Source: Tannerella sp.
GTDB taxonomy: Bacteria; Bacteroidota; Bacteroidia; Bacteroidales; Tannerellaceae
Direction of reading: 5' to 3'
Assembly (NCBI GenBank): GCA_031272455.1
Contig: JAISTS010000013.1
Span: 1-58,290 of the forward strand
Length of the DNA: 58,290 bases
Positions 25,978 to 34,447 of this stretch are shown here, piece after piece; position 1 is the first letter of the stretch; every line of letters begins with the position of its first letter. The translations under genes and the position numbers were made by a program. The notes under the pieces were generated by a model, which had not been told where the DNA came from, did not search any database, and saw only the letters and a program-made list of their open reading frames with translations.

Positions 25978-26697
25978 TTATAATTCCCCCACTGCTAATA
26001 ATTCAGATGTTTTAGTATGCAAAACAGAAATTGTTTCGTAATCTTTAAATTCAACTCTTTGATTTTTCAACAATTCAACGAACATTCGTTTATTTAAATT
26101 AGCATAATATTCGCGCTCCCGTACTTTGTCAGCAACAATATAGAATTTTGAATAAAAATCTTGAAGTTCAACAAATTTGCCCAACGAGTGTTCTATATTA
26201 GTTGAATGTTCCACTTCAAAAAAAGCATAAGGCAATTTTCTACTATTAAACCAAATAACATCTACTGTTTCGGCTCTATGAACTATTTCAGGATACGAAA
26301 ATTCGAATATCTGGCAACTCGATATGTCTTTTAAAGGTTTATCAAGAAATAGTTGATTTTTATTCTGAGAATGGAAATAGGTGGTGTATTTTTTCATCTT
26401 TCCTATTTCAAGCAATAGTCCCTGATAGTATGCGTGAGTAAATTCATCTTGTTTGTCTTTATTGGTTTTATCTTGAATTTCAAATTTTTCTAAAATCAGC
26501 TTTTCAAAATCCTTTAAAGCCCATAATCCTGCTTTTATTCTGAAAAAATAAGGCTCTTTTTGAACTATTCGGCGAATGGTAGCAAAAGGCGTTTTTGTTC
26601 CCCATCCGGAAACGTCAACGTTTTGATTTAAGAAACCAAGCGTAGCATAGCCTCCGTTTCGCTTCATTACTTCGATAACTTGTTCATACTGTTTCAT
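25978..26697 (-). CDS. HARE-HTH-like winged helix fused to a PD-(D/E)XK-like nuclease domain
   Basis: The 239-residue protein begins with a winged-helix segment (VIEVMKRNGGYATLGFLNQ, TPFATIRRIV, FFRIKAGLWAL, about 6-65). That pattern resembles HARE-HTH domains, which are often attached to restriction enzymes. The C-terminal half has VDVIWFN followed by YAFFEVEHS, a D...ExE arrangement like a PD-(D/E)XK core, then FYIVADKVREREYY. I infer a DNA-cleaving or DNA-sensing defence-type protein; no methyltransferase is nearby. The ATG at 26697 is preferred because a longer frame to 26757 crosses the promoter. Low G+C and flanking repeats suggest acquisition. Confidence 0.55.
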   Translation of the reverse strand: MKQYEQVIEVMKRNGGYATLGFLNQNVDVSGWGTKTPFATIRRIVQKEPYFFRIKAGLWALKDFEKLILEKFEIQDKTNKDKQDEFTHAYYQGLLLEIGKMKKYTTYFHSQNKNQLFLDKPLKDISSCQIFEFSYPEIVHRAETVDVIWFNSRKLPYAFFEVEHSTNIEHSLGKFVELQDFYSKFYIVADKVREREYYANLNKRMFVELLKNQRVEFKDYETISVLHTKTSELLAVGEL

Positions 26698-26712
26698 GTT
26701 TCTGATTTTATT

Positions 26713-26771
26713 AATTATTTTAGACTGCGAAGTTAAGCGATTTTTTTTGAATGGCAAAACAAGAAATTCAG
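26713..26771. repeat. 59-bp promoter-bearing direct repeat, right copy
   Basis: This is the second copy of 25719-25776. It runs into the last few bases of the nitronate monooxygenase-like gene, which ends at 26768, and places a promoter directly in front of the winged-helix gene. Confidence 0.85.
26728..26759 (-). promoter_or_regulatory. Promoter of the winged-helix/nuclease cassette
   Basis: On the minus strand, TTTTG (26755-26759) and TAACTTCG (26728-26735) are exactly 19 bases apart. The -7 box differs from TAnnTTTG at one base. The chosen start codon follows 31 bases later. Confidence 0.5.
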
Positions 26772-27706
26772 CGCATTTTCAGCTTGCTCAATGCCGTTTC
26801 GTAGCCATCGACAAGCTCTTTCATCACTGTATCAACGCTTTGTATCTCGCGAAACAGCGATGCTATTTGTCCGATTTCGGGTTGTCCTTCCGTCAGGTCG
26901 CCTTCAAAGATAGCTTTTTTAGCTCGTCCTTTGCCGAGGAAGGCGCTTAGTTCGTCTGCCGTAGCGCCTTTTGCTTCCATCGCTTCGACGGCGGACATAA
27001 AGTCGCCCTTGACTAATCGGGTAGGGGATAACTTCTTGAGTAACAGCTTGGTGTCGCCCTCGTTCAGCGACAGGCAGAGCTTTTTGAAGTCGGGATGCGC
27101 CGAGCTTTCTTCGGTCAGCGCAAAACGTGTACCTATCTGCACTCCTTCGGCGCCGAGGGCTTGCACAGCGAGGATAGCTTCGCCCGTACCTATACCTCCG
27201 GCTGCTATCAGTGGCAGCGTGGTGGCGCGGCGGACGGCAGGTATGAGGCAGAGAGTAGTCGTTTCTTCGCGTCCGTTATGCCCTCCGGCTTCAAAACCTT
27301 CGGCTACAATAGCGTCAACGCCCGCTTCTTCGCTTTTGGCGGCAAACTTCGAGCTGCTGACCACGTGGGCTACTTTTATCCCGTTGGATTTGAGGAACGA
27401 TGTCCACGCTTTGGGATTGCCGGCGGAGGTGAAAACAATCTTAACACCCTCTTCGACAATTATTTGCATCAATTTATCTATTTCGGGATACATCAGCGGG
27501 GCATTCACGCCGAATGGTCGGTCGGTCGCCTGTTTGCATTTTTGTATATGTTCTCTGAATACTTCGGGGTGCATCGAGCCGGCTCCGAGCAGTCCCAAGC
27601 CTCCTGCATTGCTGACGGCTGCAGCCAGCCTCCAGCCGCTGCACCATACCATCCCCCCTTGGATGATGGGATAGCGAATGTCGAATAGTTCACAAATTCT
27701 GTTCAT
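26768..27706 (-). CDS. Nitronate monooxygenase/FabK-like flavoenzyme
   Basis: The 312-residue TIM-barrel protein opens with IRYPIIQGGMVWCSGWRLAAAVSNAGGLG. It contains FGVNAPLM, AEGFEAGGHNGRE and the FMN-phosphate-binding LIAAGGIGTG and GAEGVQIGTRF. These are hallmarks of the 2-nitropropane dioxygenase/enoyl-ACP reductase II family. Family members either oxidise nitronates or reduce enoyl-ACP, and I cannot choose between them here. It is followed immediately by the promoter repeat of the accessory cassette and lies directly downstream of tRNA-Cys on the same strand. Confidence 0.85.
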   Translation of the reverse strand: MNRICELFDIRYPIIQGGMVWCSGWRLAAAVSNAGGLGLLGAGSMHPEVFREHIQKCKQATDRPFGVNAPLMYPEIDKLMQIIVEEGVKIVFTSAGNPKAWTSFLKSNGIKVAHVVSSSKFAAKSEEAGVDAIVAEGFEAGGHNGREETTTLCLIPAVRRATTLPLIAAGGIGTGEAILAVQALGAEGVQIGTRFALTEESSAHPDFKKLCLSLNEGDTKLLLKKLSPTRLVKGDFMSAVEAMEAKGATADELSAFLGKGRAKKAIFEGDLTEGQPEIGQIASLFREIQSVDTVMKELVDGYETALSKLKMR

Positions 27707-27720
27707 ACTTTGAAAAATGA

Positions 27721-27790
27721 GGTTCCTGGCGGAATCGAACCGCCGTCAACGGTTTTGCAGACCGGCGCCTAACCACTCGGCCAAGGAACC
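27721..27790 (-). tRNA. tRNA-Cys (anticodon GCA)
   Basis: The minus strand folds into a full cloverleaf: 7-bp acceptor stem GGTTCCT/AGGAACC, D arm with GAGTGGTTAGGC, anticodon loop CTGCAAA with anticodon GCA, and T arm GGCGGTTCGATTCCGCC. The CCA end is not encoded. Confidence 0.95.
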
Positions 27791-27810
27791 TTTTCGCGTT
27801 TACGGGACTG

Positions 27811-27841
27811 CAAAGGTAAAACAATCTTTCGCAATTGCAAA
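27811..27841 (-). promoter_or_regulatory. Promoter of tRNA-Cys
   Basis: On the minus strand TTTG (27838-27841) and TACCTTTG (27811-27818) are separated by 19 bases, and the tRNA 5' end lies 20 bases further on. Confidence 0.6.
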
Positions 27842-27891
27842 AAAATATCGGGATAAATCAGCCGAAAATCAAAAAAATAATTCTTTTTCCG

Positions 27892-27899
27892 TATTTTTG
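27892..27899 (+). promoter_or_regulatory. Possible -7 box for the pseudouridine synthase gene
   Basis: TATTTTTG matches TAnnTTTG and lies 19 bases before the ATG at 27919. No good -33 element is seen. Confidence 0.4.
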
Positions 27900-27918
27900 C
27901 ACCCCTGAAACGGACTGT

Positions 27919-28602
27919 ATGGAAATAATTTACGAAGACAATCATCTCATCGCCGTCAACAAAAACTGTCATGAGATAGTACAGGGCGACAAAACGGGCG
28001 ACGAACCGCTGTCGGAGGCTATAAAGCTCTGGCTGAAAGAGAAATACGATAAGCCGGGGAATGTGTTTACCGGTGTGGTTCATCGGCTCGACAGACCTGT
28101 AACGGGCGTTGTCGTTTTCGCCAAGACGAGCAAGGCGCTGGGGCGGATGAATGAGATTTTCCGCAACGGCGAAGTGAAAAAGACCTACTTGGCTGTTGTC
28201 GGTAATCCGCCTCCCGCCGACGCTGGCGAGCTGATTAACTGGTTGGTACGCAATGAGAAACAGAATAAAAGCTATGCTTACGACAGCGAGCGTCCGGATG
28301 CCAAAAAAGCTATCTTGAGCTATCGCGTTGCAGGGCGTTCTGAGCGCTACTGTCTGCTTGAGATAGAGCTGAAAACGGGGCGTCATCATCAGATTCGCTG
28401 TCAGCTGGCGCATATCGGTTCGCCCGTCAAAGGCGACCTGAAGTATGGAGCGCCGCGTTCAAATCCCGACGGCGGCATCAGTCTTCACGCTTATCGCGTT
28501 GAGTTTGTGCATCCCGTGTCGGGGCTTCCCGTAAGCATCACGGCGCCCGTTCCGGCTGACAATCTGTGGCGTTTGCTCGCAGAAGATGCCGGTCTTGCGT
28601 AA
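27919..28602 (+). CDS. RluA-family pseudouridine synthase
   Basis: The 227-residue protein contains the RluA signature VHRLDRPVTGVVVFAKT with the catalytic Asp, followed by KKTYLAVV, TGRHHQIRCQLAHIGSPVKGD and LHAYRVEFVHP. Such enzymes convert specific uridines in rRNA or tRNA to pseudouridine; the target cannot be read from sequence. It lacks an S4 domain, which places it with the shorter RluA-type members. An upstream in-frame ATG at 27835 lies before the probable promoter, so 27919 is the better start. Confidence 0.9.
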   Translation: MEIIYEDNHLIAVNKNCHEIVQGDKTGDEPLSEAIKLWLKEKYDKPGNVFTGVVHRLDRPVTGVVVFAKTSKALGRMNEIFRNGEVKKTYLAVVGNPPPADAGELINWLVRNEKQNKSYAYDSERPDAKKAILSYRVAGRSERYCLLEIELKTGRHHQIRCQLAHIGSPVKGDLKYGAPRSNPDGGISLHAYRVEFVHPVSGLPVSITAPVPADNLWRLLAEDAGLA

Positions 28603-28607
28603 AGCAA

Positions 28608-30761
28608 CTAATTATCCCACAGCGGGTTATACGCAATCAGCGAGTTGTTGCCCAAGCCGATATAAATAGTATCGTCGAGCGCATACATACATTGTATGTC
28701 GCTGATTGAGGTCGGCAGGACAGATTTCGCTGTCCACGTGGCAGTTGCGGGGTTAAACTCGAAAATACGGCGTCCCTCGTCGATGATATAGAGCTTGCCT
28801 TTCAAGACTGTGCTGACAAGTACACCGGTGTTAATCGACGAATTGTCAGCAACATACGTCCACGATGCAAGGGTAGCGTCCGATTTCCACAGCGTTTTGT
28901 TGCATACGCCCGATGTGTTTTTGCCAAGTCCGGCATAAACTGTGCTGTCGATGACAAATGCCACTCCGCCATACTGTTTGGCAGGGAAGGGCGACTGTTG
29001 CGTCCATGCGTTGGTCTGGGTACTGAACGACCATACTTCGTTCTTAGCCGTATCTTTGATTCCGCCTATATAGTTGACATTGTGCGCTAATTCGACGCCG
29101 ACGCGACTGTGTGCAGCATCGGGACCGGTCGGCATAGGATACCATGTATTGTTCGGAGCAACATACTGATAGAAATCCATCGAAGCGACATTTGCCGAGT
29201 TGACGCCGCCGAGCACATAGACGCTCTGACCCGAATTGCTGCCTACGGTCGCCTGCCATTTATACGCGCCCAAGGGGAATGAGCGGAGCTGACGCCATAC
29301 GTCTTCGTCGCGGTTATATGTCCACAGTTCGTCGGTGAAGTTCGGTCCGATGTCGCCGCCGAGCAGGTAAAATCTGTTGGCAATCATAAAATATGCCGGC
29401 GAACCTTCGAGGCGCGTGTCATCGGGGAACTGGCGTAAGCCGCTGGTGAAAATCTGCGGGGTGGCAAAGGTCATCACATCGCCATAAGCCACTCCTTCGG
29501 CGTTGGATGCGTAAGCGCGTACATAATAGGTCGTTCCGCCTTTGAGACCGACAATGTTGGTAGTAAACGGGTCGGCGGCTGTGAGCGTTACGGTTGTGCC
29601 ATTGGTCGAGGTTGGCATCGGGTTGGTTGCCGAATAGCAGAAGCCTTTGTCGGTGATGGGCGATTTGCCCTGTTCGGTGATCTGACCGCTCAATGTTACC
29701 GTTGCGGCAGCCGAATTGACCGAAACAGTATTGGTACGTACCGACGGCAGGTGGTTAAGCGTCTGGATGACAATCTGATTGCTATAAACTGTGCCAAAGT
29801 CGTTTGTCGCGTACGCGCGTACATAATATATATGTTGCGAAAGCAGTCCGGTGATGGTTGCCACGAACGGACCTGTCTCTCCGTAGCGGCAGGCGAGGTG
29901 GGATGCGCTTTCGACGGTCGGCATCGGGTTTTCGCCCCAGCAGAAGCCGCTTTCCGTCAGTTTGCTGTCGCCGGCTTCGAGCACGCTTGAGCCTACGGTA
30001 ACTTCTTCGTAGCCTATGCTGGTGTCGAGCACTTCCATAGTATCCAAGATAGGCGTGCCGCTACCTGTCTGAAATTCAACAATATTGCCGGTGAAGATGC
30101 CGAAATTGTTGGTTACGTAAGCCTGCACATAGTAATGCGTGTCGTGGCTCAGTCCGCCGATATTGCACAGGAACGAGTCGGCGACAATCTGGTTGGTGCA
30201 TACTATGGTGTCCTTGCCGCTCATATTGGCAGAGAGGGCGACGAACACTCCGTAGGATTTGACCGGTCCTTCGCCGTAAAGCTCTATCTTACCGCCGCTC
30301 ATAGCTGTGGTGGCGCGTCGGTTAGCCACTTCGAGAGTGCGCACCTTGCCAAGTCCGCTGCTGGTGCGCAGCGTATCTTCGTCGGAATAGCTTGCCCCTT
30401 TTGCGTTGATGGCATAAGCGCGGAAATAATATTTGGTGTTGCCCGACAGTCCCGAAATCGTTTCGCTGAAATCGCCTTTTCCGCCATTGCCTACCACCAG
30501 TTTGTTGTCGGAAACGGTTGGCGAAGGCGTTGTGCCCCAGCAAAATCCGTGTTCCGTTACGGCATATCCGTTAGCCTTTACCACTGTCGATTTGATGGTA
30601 ACGGTCGATGCCGTGTTTGAGATAAATTCCATTGTGCCGACTTGCGGCGCTGCGCCGTTGAGCACGTCGTCGTCCATCTGCCTGCTGTCGTCGATACATC
30701 CTGTCAGCAGACCGGCGCTAATAATTAAGTAAAATAACCTGCGTATTACTTCCGTTTTCAT
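28608..30761 (-). CDS. Lipoprotein with FN3-like repeats and a kelch-type propeller
   Basis: The 717-residue protein has a lipoprotein signal (SAGLLTGC, Cys near residue 22). About four fibronectin-III-like repeats follow, each with a GFCW/GFCY turn and a TxYYxRAYAxNxxG strand (roughly 40-435), and then a kelch-like beta propeller (FYLLGGDIGP, VYVLGGVN, NYIGGIKD, VYAGLGKN). It should sit on the outer membrane or cell surface and bind proteins or glycans. It is the last gene of the kinase/FHA operon, 15 bases after the barrel-like gene, and is a candidate output or sensor of that pathway. Confidence 0.75.
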   Translation of the reverse strand: MKTEVIRRLFYLIISAGLLTGCIDDSRQMDDDVLNGAAPQVGTMEFISNTASTVTIKSTVVKANGYAVTEHGFCWGTTPSPTVSDNKLVVGNGGKGDFSETISGLSGNTKYYFRAYAINAKGASYSDEDTLRTSSGLGKVRTLEVANRRATTAMSGGKIELYGEGPVKSYGVFVALSANMSGKDTIVCTNQIVADSFLCNIGGLSHDTHYYVQAYVTNNFGIFTGNIVEFQTGSGTPILDTMEVLDTSIGYEEVTVGSSVLEAGDSKLTESGFCWGENPMPTVESASHLACRYGETGPFVATITGLLSQHIYYVRAYATNDFGTVYSNQIVIQTLNHLPSVRTNTVSVNSAAATVTLSGQITEQGKSPITDKGFCYSATNPMPTSTNGTTVTLTAADPFTTNIVGLKGGTTYYVRAYASNAEGVAYGDVMTFATPQIFTSGLRQFPDDTRLEGSPAYFMIANRFYLLGGDIGPNFTDELWTYNRDEDVWRQLRSFPLGAYKWQATVGSNSGQSVYVLGGVNSANVASMDFYQYVAPNNTWYPMPTGPDAAHSRVGVELAHNVNYIGGIKDTAKNEVWSFSTQTNAWTQQSPFPAKQYGGVAFVIDSTVYAGLGKNTSGVCNKTLWKSDATLASWTYVADNSSINTGVLVSTVLKGKLYIIDEGRRIFEFNPATATWTAKSVLPTSISDIQCMYALDDTIYIGLGNNSLIAYNPLWDN

Positions 30762-30776
30762 TTCTTCATCCCCTTT

Positions 30777-31772
30777 TTAAAAGTAAATACCTATGCCCAC
30801 ATTAGGGTACAAATAACATTTGAATTGTTTCTGTGCGACAAGTTCAGCCGATGTTTCCATATAAACATAGCGGTTGACATTGCCTGTGAGGACAGTAAAA
30901 CCTGCTGTCCCGTAAAATCTGCCGCCGAAACGCACCATAGCGTCGATATCGACAGCTGCGCCTTTGTACGAATACTCCGGGTCTTTCATCCAGAAGTCGC
31001 TCATAGCATTGCCGTCGTCGTCAACCGAAGTGAATTTGCGCAGCAGGTCGCGTTTCCAGTATCCCGCTCCTGCCGAGATATACACATCTTCTATCACGCT
31101 GTACATCAAGCCCACTGATGCTATCAGCGTCGAGTTGGGTTTATATTCGACCTCGTCGCGGGCATACTTGATCTCGCCGCTGAGTTCGAGTTTGCCGCCG
31201 GGCGTAAGGCTGCCTGCATAGTCCTCCGTTTTGAAGTCGGAACGCAGGCGGATATACCATCCGAAGGTGTTGTTGAAGGTGCCGAACTGCAATCCGAACG
31301 GGGCTAAAGGCGAAAAATGATAGCCTGCGAAGAAGTGCATCTTGTCGCGCGGCGTCCGTTCGGTGTAGCTTGCGATGCCGGTAAACGGCTGTCGCAGTTG
31401 TTCGAGCTGGTTTTTCCAGTAGTTTGCCGAGGTCTCGTTGGGCGTGGTGCCGATGCCCTGTTCGTAGTAAACGATGATTTTTTTGATTGCGGCGGTATCG
31501 TTTTCGGTGGCAAGCTCGTTGAGGCACGAGAGGCATTTCGTCATTGCCGTCCTCATCGAAACGTGCATTGTCTCATCCGTTTGCCATATTTTCGTGAGCT
31601 GGTCGATGCTGTAGCCGTCGCAATAAGCCACGCCTTCCTCATACCACATTTTGGCGTCGCGATAGTCTTTACGTTCCATAGCGTCGTCGCCTTTGCGGTT
31701 ATACTCCGTTTGTCGCTGGGCGTAAGCGCTCAGCGATATGGCTGCAAATAAAACAAAAATACATTTCCTCAT
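30777..31772 (-). CDS. Outer-membrane beta-barrel-like protein with an N-terminal helical repeat
   Basis: The 331-residue protein has a signal peptide (ending SAYAQ). A short TPR-like segment follows (NRKGDDAMERKDYRDAKMWY, about 25-130), then a C-terminal half of alternating strands with Tyr/Phe/Gly (FFAGYHFSPLAPFG, YIRLRSDF, VGLMYSVI) ending in IGIYF, as in small outer-membrane barrels. I recognise no named family. It sits 10 bases after the kinase stop and 15 bases before the kelch lipoprotein gene, so it should belong to the same envelope assembly. The ATG at 31772 gives the better signal peptide. Confidence 0.65.
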   Translation of the reverse strand: MRKCIFVLFAAISLSAYAQRQTEYNRKGDDAMERKDYRDAKMWYEEGVAYCDGYSIDQLTKIWQTDETMHVSMRTAMTKCLSCLNELATENDTAAIKKIIVYYEQGIGTTPNETSANYWKNQLEQLRQPFTGIASYTERTPRDKMHFFAGYHFSPLAPFGLQFGTFNNTFGWYIRLRSDFKTEDYAGSLTPGGKLELSGEIKYARDEVEYKPNSTLIASVGLMYSVIEDVYISAGAGYWKRDLLRKFTSVDDDGNAMSDFWMKDPEYSYKGAAVDIDAMVRFGGRFYGTAGFTVLTGNVNRYVYMETSAELVAQKQFKCYLYPNVGIGIYF

Positions 31773-31788
31773 ATACACAAATATCTGT

Positions 31789-33576
31789 TTAATAAGATGT
31801 TAGACCATTGCCAATCTTGGCTCCGTTAGCATCATAGATGTCGTACAGATGGTCTTCGCGCTCGAAAGCCCGCCCGTTTGCCGAAGGCGCAACGCTAAGA
31901 TACTCAGCCTTTATGCGTTCAAGCCCCTTAGAGTCTATTGCACCGTAACGACCGGTCGAAATCTTGCGCACCACGATCAACGTCCCGAACGGGAATTTCT
32001 CTTCGTAGAGCGCTCGACGGGCGGCAATCTGCTGTTCGGCTTCGCGTTCGTCGCACTCGACAATCAGGCGTACAGCTTCTTCGGTAACTTTCAGCTCTTT
32101 AGCCTTAGTGAAGTCGCTCTTTGCATCAGCATACTTTTTCTGTTCCATCTTAGCTTTGCCGCCTGCTATCAGGTCGGCGTATTGCTTTTCGATTGCCTCA
32201 TCGTCGGTTGCCGGTGTAATATCCTTTGCTTCAGATGTTTTCGCATTGTCGGCTTTTGCTTGCTCATTGCCTGTCGTTACCGGTTGATTGGCTTTCGGCG
32301 TATCGCCGGTCTTTTCGCTTGCGGTCGTTTCAGGCTCATTTGCAACAGGATCTGCGGCAGCGAGATTGTTCTCCTGAACAATCGTCGCGGTCGTGTCAAC
32401 AGCCGATGTATCTGTCAGTTCGCCCTTTTTTACGTTATCGCGGTCAAGGATGAAAGTAACAGCCCATCCGACAAACGCCGTAAAGATAATAAAAATTGGT
32501 ATCAAAATGCGTCTTTTTCTCTTCTTTTTTGCCTCATATTTTTTAATATCCTCATTATCAGGCGCATTATTTTTCGCTTGCGTTTCGCGCCTGAGCATCG
32601 TGTCTTCGGTTTCTTCTTCCGATGACGGCGTATCGCTATGTCCTTCGGTCAGTTCATTTTCCGTTTCCTCGAAATAGGAAGGGATATCTAATTCGTTAAG
32701 CATCTGCTTGATAGACTGATAACGATTAGACGGATTGATCTGCATAGCGCGGAGGATGACCTGCTCGGTGCGGGGCGTGATTTCTTTGTTCAGCTCCGAA
32801 GGGTTGGTTATCGGTTTGGTAGCGCGGAGGATCGACTCGGTCGGCACCACTCCGGTCAGCAGGTTATACATCGTCGCCCCCAGCGAATAGACGTCGGGAC
32901 AGGGCGTAAAGTTCTGAATACCTTCGGTATCGTACTGTTCGATAGAGGCAAATCCTTTTGAGACGGTCAGCATCGTCGTGCTCGTTTCCTGCTGCTCGAT
33001 GTCGTAGCGTTTGCTGACGCCGAAATCTATCAGTCGCGCGTTGTTTTTACGGTCAATCAGGATGTTATTGGGTTTGATGTCTAAGTGCAGGATATTTTTC
33101 TGATGGACAAATTCGAGCGCCTGACCTATCTGGCTGACGTATTTGAGCACCTTTTTTTCGGGCAGAACGCCTTCTTTGTCAAGCATATACTTAAGCGAGC
33201 AGCCCTGAATATACTCCATAGCGATATAAGCCGTTTCGTTTTCTTCAAACACTTCGAGCACGTTAACGATGTAGGGATGATGCACTTCCGACAGGATTTT
33301 AGCTTCTTTTATCAGTTTTTCCCTAAATTTTTCAAACAGGATTTTGCCGGTTTCGGAATGTACCTTGACGCGCATCGTGTCGTTGTCGCGCAGACAGTAG
33401 TCTTTGAAGAAATATTCCTTGATACAAATGGGCACATCTGTCCTTACCGTACCCAGATTGCCTTTCACTTCTGTACTCCAGACGCCTGAATACGTGATGC
33501 CGAACCCGCCCTGACCGATTACGTCAGTCAGCCGGTATTTCCCATTCTGCAGAATATAACCCTTCGGTAGATGCAT
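31789..33576 (-). CDS. Membrane-anchored Ser/Thr protein kinase (Hanks type)
   Basis: The 595-residue protein has an N-terminal kinase domain with the glycine loop GQGGFGITYSG (21-31), the ATP Lys in ICIKEYF (K53), catalytic HLDIKPNN (164-171; Leu replaces the usual Arg, a non-RD form) and DFGVS (184-188). An acidic linker leads to one membrane helix (about 356-377). Beyond it come a low-complexity spacer rich in Thr/Ala/Glu and a small WG-repeat-like end (GRYGAIDSKGLERI). It should phosphorylate Thr/Ser on targets read by the FHA proteins of the same operon and reversed by the PP2C phosphatase just upstream. Confidence 0.9.
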   Translation of the reverse strand: MHLPKGYILQNGKYRLTDVIGQGGFGITYSGVWSTEVKGNLGTVRTDVPICIKEYFFKDYCLRDNDTMRVKVHSETGKILFEKFREKLIKEAKILSEVHHPYIVNVLEVFEENETAYIAMEYIQGCSLKYMLDKEGVLPEKKVLKYVSQIGQALEFVHQKNILHLDIKPNNILIDRKNNARLIDFGVSKRYDIEQQETSTTMLTVSKGFASIEQYDTEGIQNFTPCPDVYSLGATMYNLLTGVVPTESILRATKPITNPSELNKEITPRTEQVILRAMQINPSNRYQSIKQMLNELDIPSYFEETENELTEGHSDTPSSEEETEDTMLRRETQAKNNAPDNEDIKKYEAKKKRKRRILIPIFIIFTAFVGWAVTFILDRDNVKKGELTDTSAVDTTATIVQENNLAAADPVANEPETTASEKTGDTPKANQPVTTGNEQAKADNAKTSEAKDITPATDDEAIEKQYADLIAGGKAKMEQKKYADAKSDFTKAKELKVTEEAVRLIVECDEREAEQQIAARRALYEEKFPFGTLIVVRKISTGRYGAIDSKGLERIKAEYLSVAPSANGRAFEREDHLYDIYDANGAKIGNGLTSY

Positions 33577-33619
33577 AAAAATTTAAGCATTTACTAAACT
33601 AACTGCAAAAGTACATTTT

Positions 33620-34423
33620 TTAAATGAAAGAATAAAAAAAAGACAAAATAAAATGCTTGTAACTGCCCGAATTTTGCACATTTTGTATCGGCAGGATGTA
33701 AAACGAGTAGTTGTCGCGAGCTTTTTTGCTGCACGATTCGACTATGGCATTTTTGATGTTTTCGGTCGAACCGGATGAGTTAAATATCTGTAACAGAGAG
33801 TCGTTAGCCACACATTCGGTTACTCCGTCGGTGCAGAGGAAGAGGTAATCGGAGGCTTGGAGGTCGGTCAGCAGCGCGACGTCGGCTTCGGTAGGGTAGT
33901 CGGTGCCGCTGATTGCTCTTGTTATCACGTTTTTACGCGGATGAGTGCGGGCTTCTTCTTCGGTGATTTGACCTGACTTGACGAACGAGTTGACGAGCGA
34001 ATGGTCTTCGGTACAAAACAACGTCTTACCGTTGCGAAACTGATAAACGCGGCTGTCGCCGATATGCGCTACCGTGATGCCCGATTCGCCGATATAGACC
34101 ATTGTGAGCGTTGTTGCCATGCCTTTGGCTTCGGGATGCGACTGTACGTATTCGTCGAAGCGCGTTTCGGTGTAGCGGACGGCTTTGTTGATCATTTCGG
34201 GCGTCGGGTCGCCTTCGATAAAGGTGGAGAAGAAGGTCTGGAAGGATTCGCAGGCAAGTGCGCTGGCTATTTCGCCCTTTTCGGCGCCGCCCACTCCGTC
34301 GCATACGATAAAAAGTTTCTGATTAGCCGTAACCAATTCCGAAAGGGGGTAGATGGAGTCTTCGTTGTTCATCCTGCCTCCTTTCTCGCTAATCGCAAAA
34401 GGTCTTTCTATCTTGATATTCAT
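33620..34423 (-). CDS. PP2C-family Ser/Thr phosphatase
   Basis: The 267-residue protein shows PP2C metal-site motifs in order: RMNNEDS (17-23), VCDGVGGAEKG, MATTLTM, AHIGDSRVYQF, TDGVTECV and DNYSF. These bind two or more metal ions that hydrolyse phospho-Ser/Thr. It ends in an unusual hydrophobic, aromatic tail of about 20 residues (HFILSFFYSFI) that may touch the membrane. It lies 24 bases after the FHA gene and 43 bases before the kinase gene, the natural antagonist pair. Confidence 0.9.
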   Translation of the reverse strand: MNIKIERPFAISEKGGRMNNEDSIYPLSELVTANQKLFIVCDGVGGAEKGEIASALACESFQTFFSTFIEGDPTPEMINKAVRYTETRFDEYVQSHPEAKGMATTLTMVYIGESGITVAHIGDSRVYQFRNGKTLFCTEDHSLVNSFVKSGQITEEEARTHPRKNVITRAISGTDYPTEADVALLTDLQASDYLFLCTDGVTECVANDSLLQIFNSSGSTENIKNAIVESCSKKARDNYSFYILPIQNVQNSGSYKHFILSFFYSFI

Positions 34424-34447
34424 TACTTTGCTAATGTTTTTCGACGT

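Noticed and set aside
27721..27790. tRNA-Cys considered as an integration site for the accessory cassette
   Set aside because: No partial tRNA copy was seen on the far side of the accessory region; the flavoenzyme gene lies between.
28608..30761. FN3/kelch gene considered as a T9SS-sorted protein
   Set aside because: It has a lipoprotein signal and no C-terminal sorting domain like that of the fucosidase.
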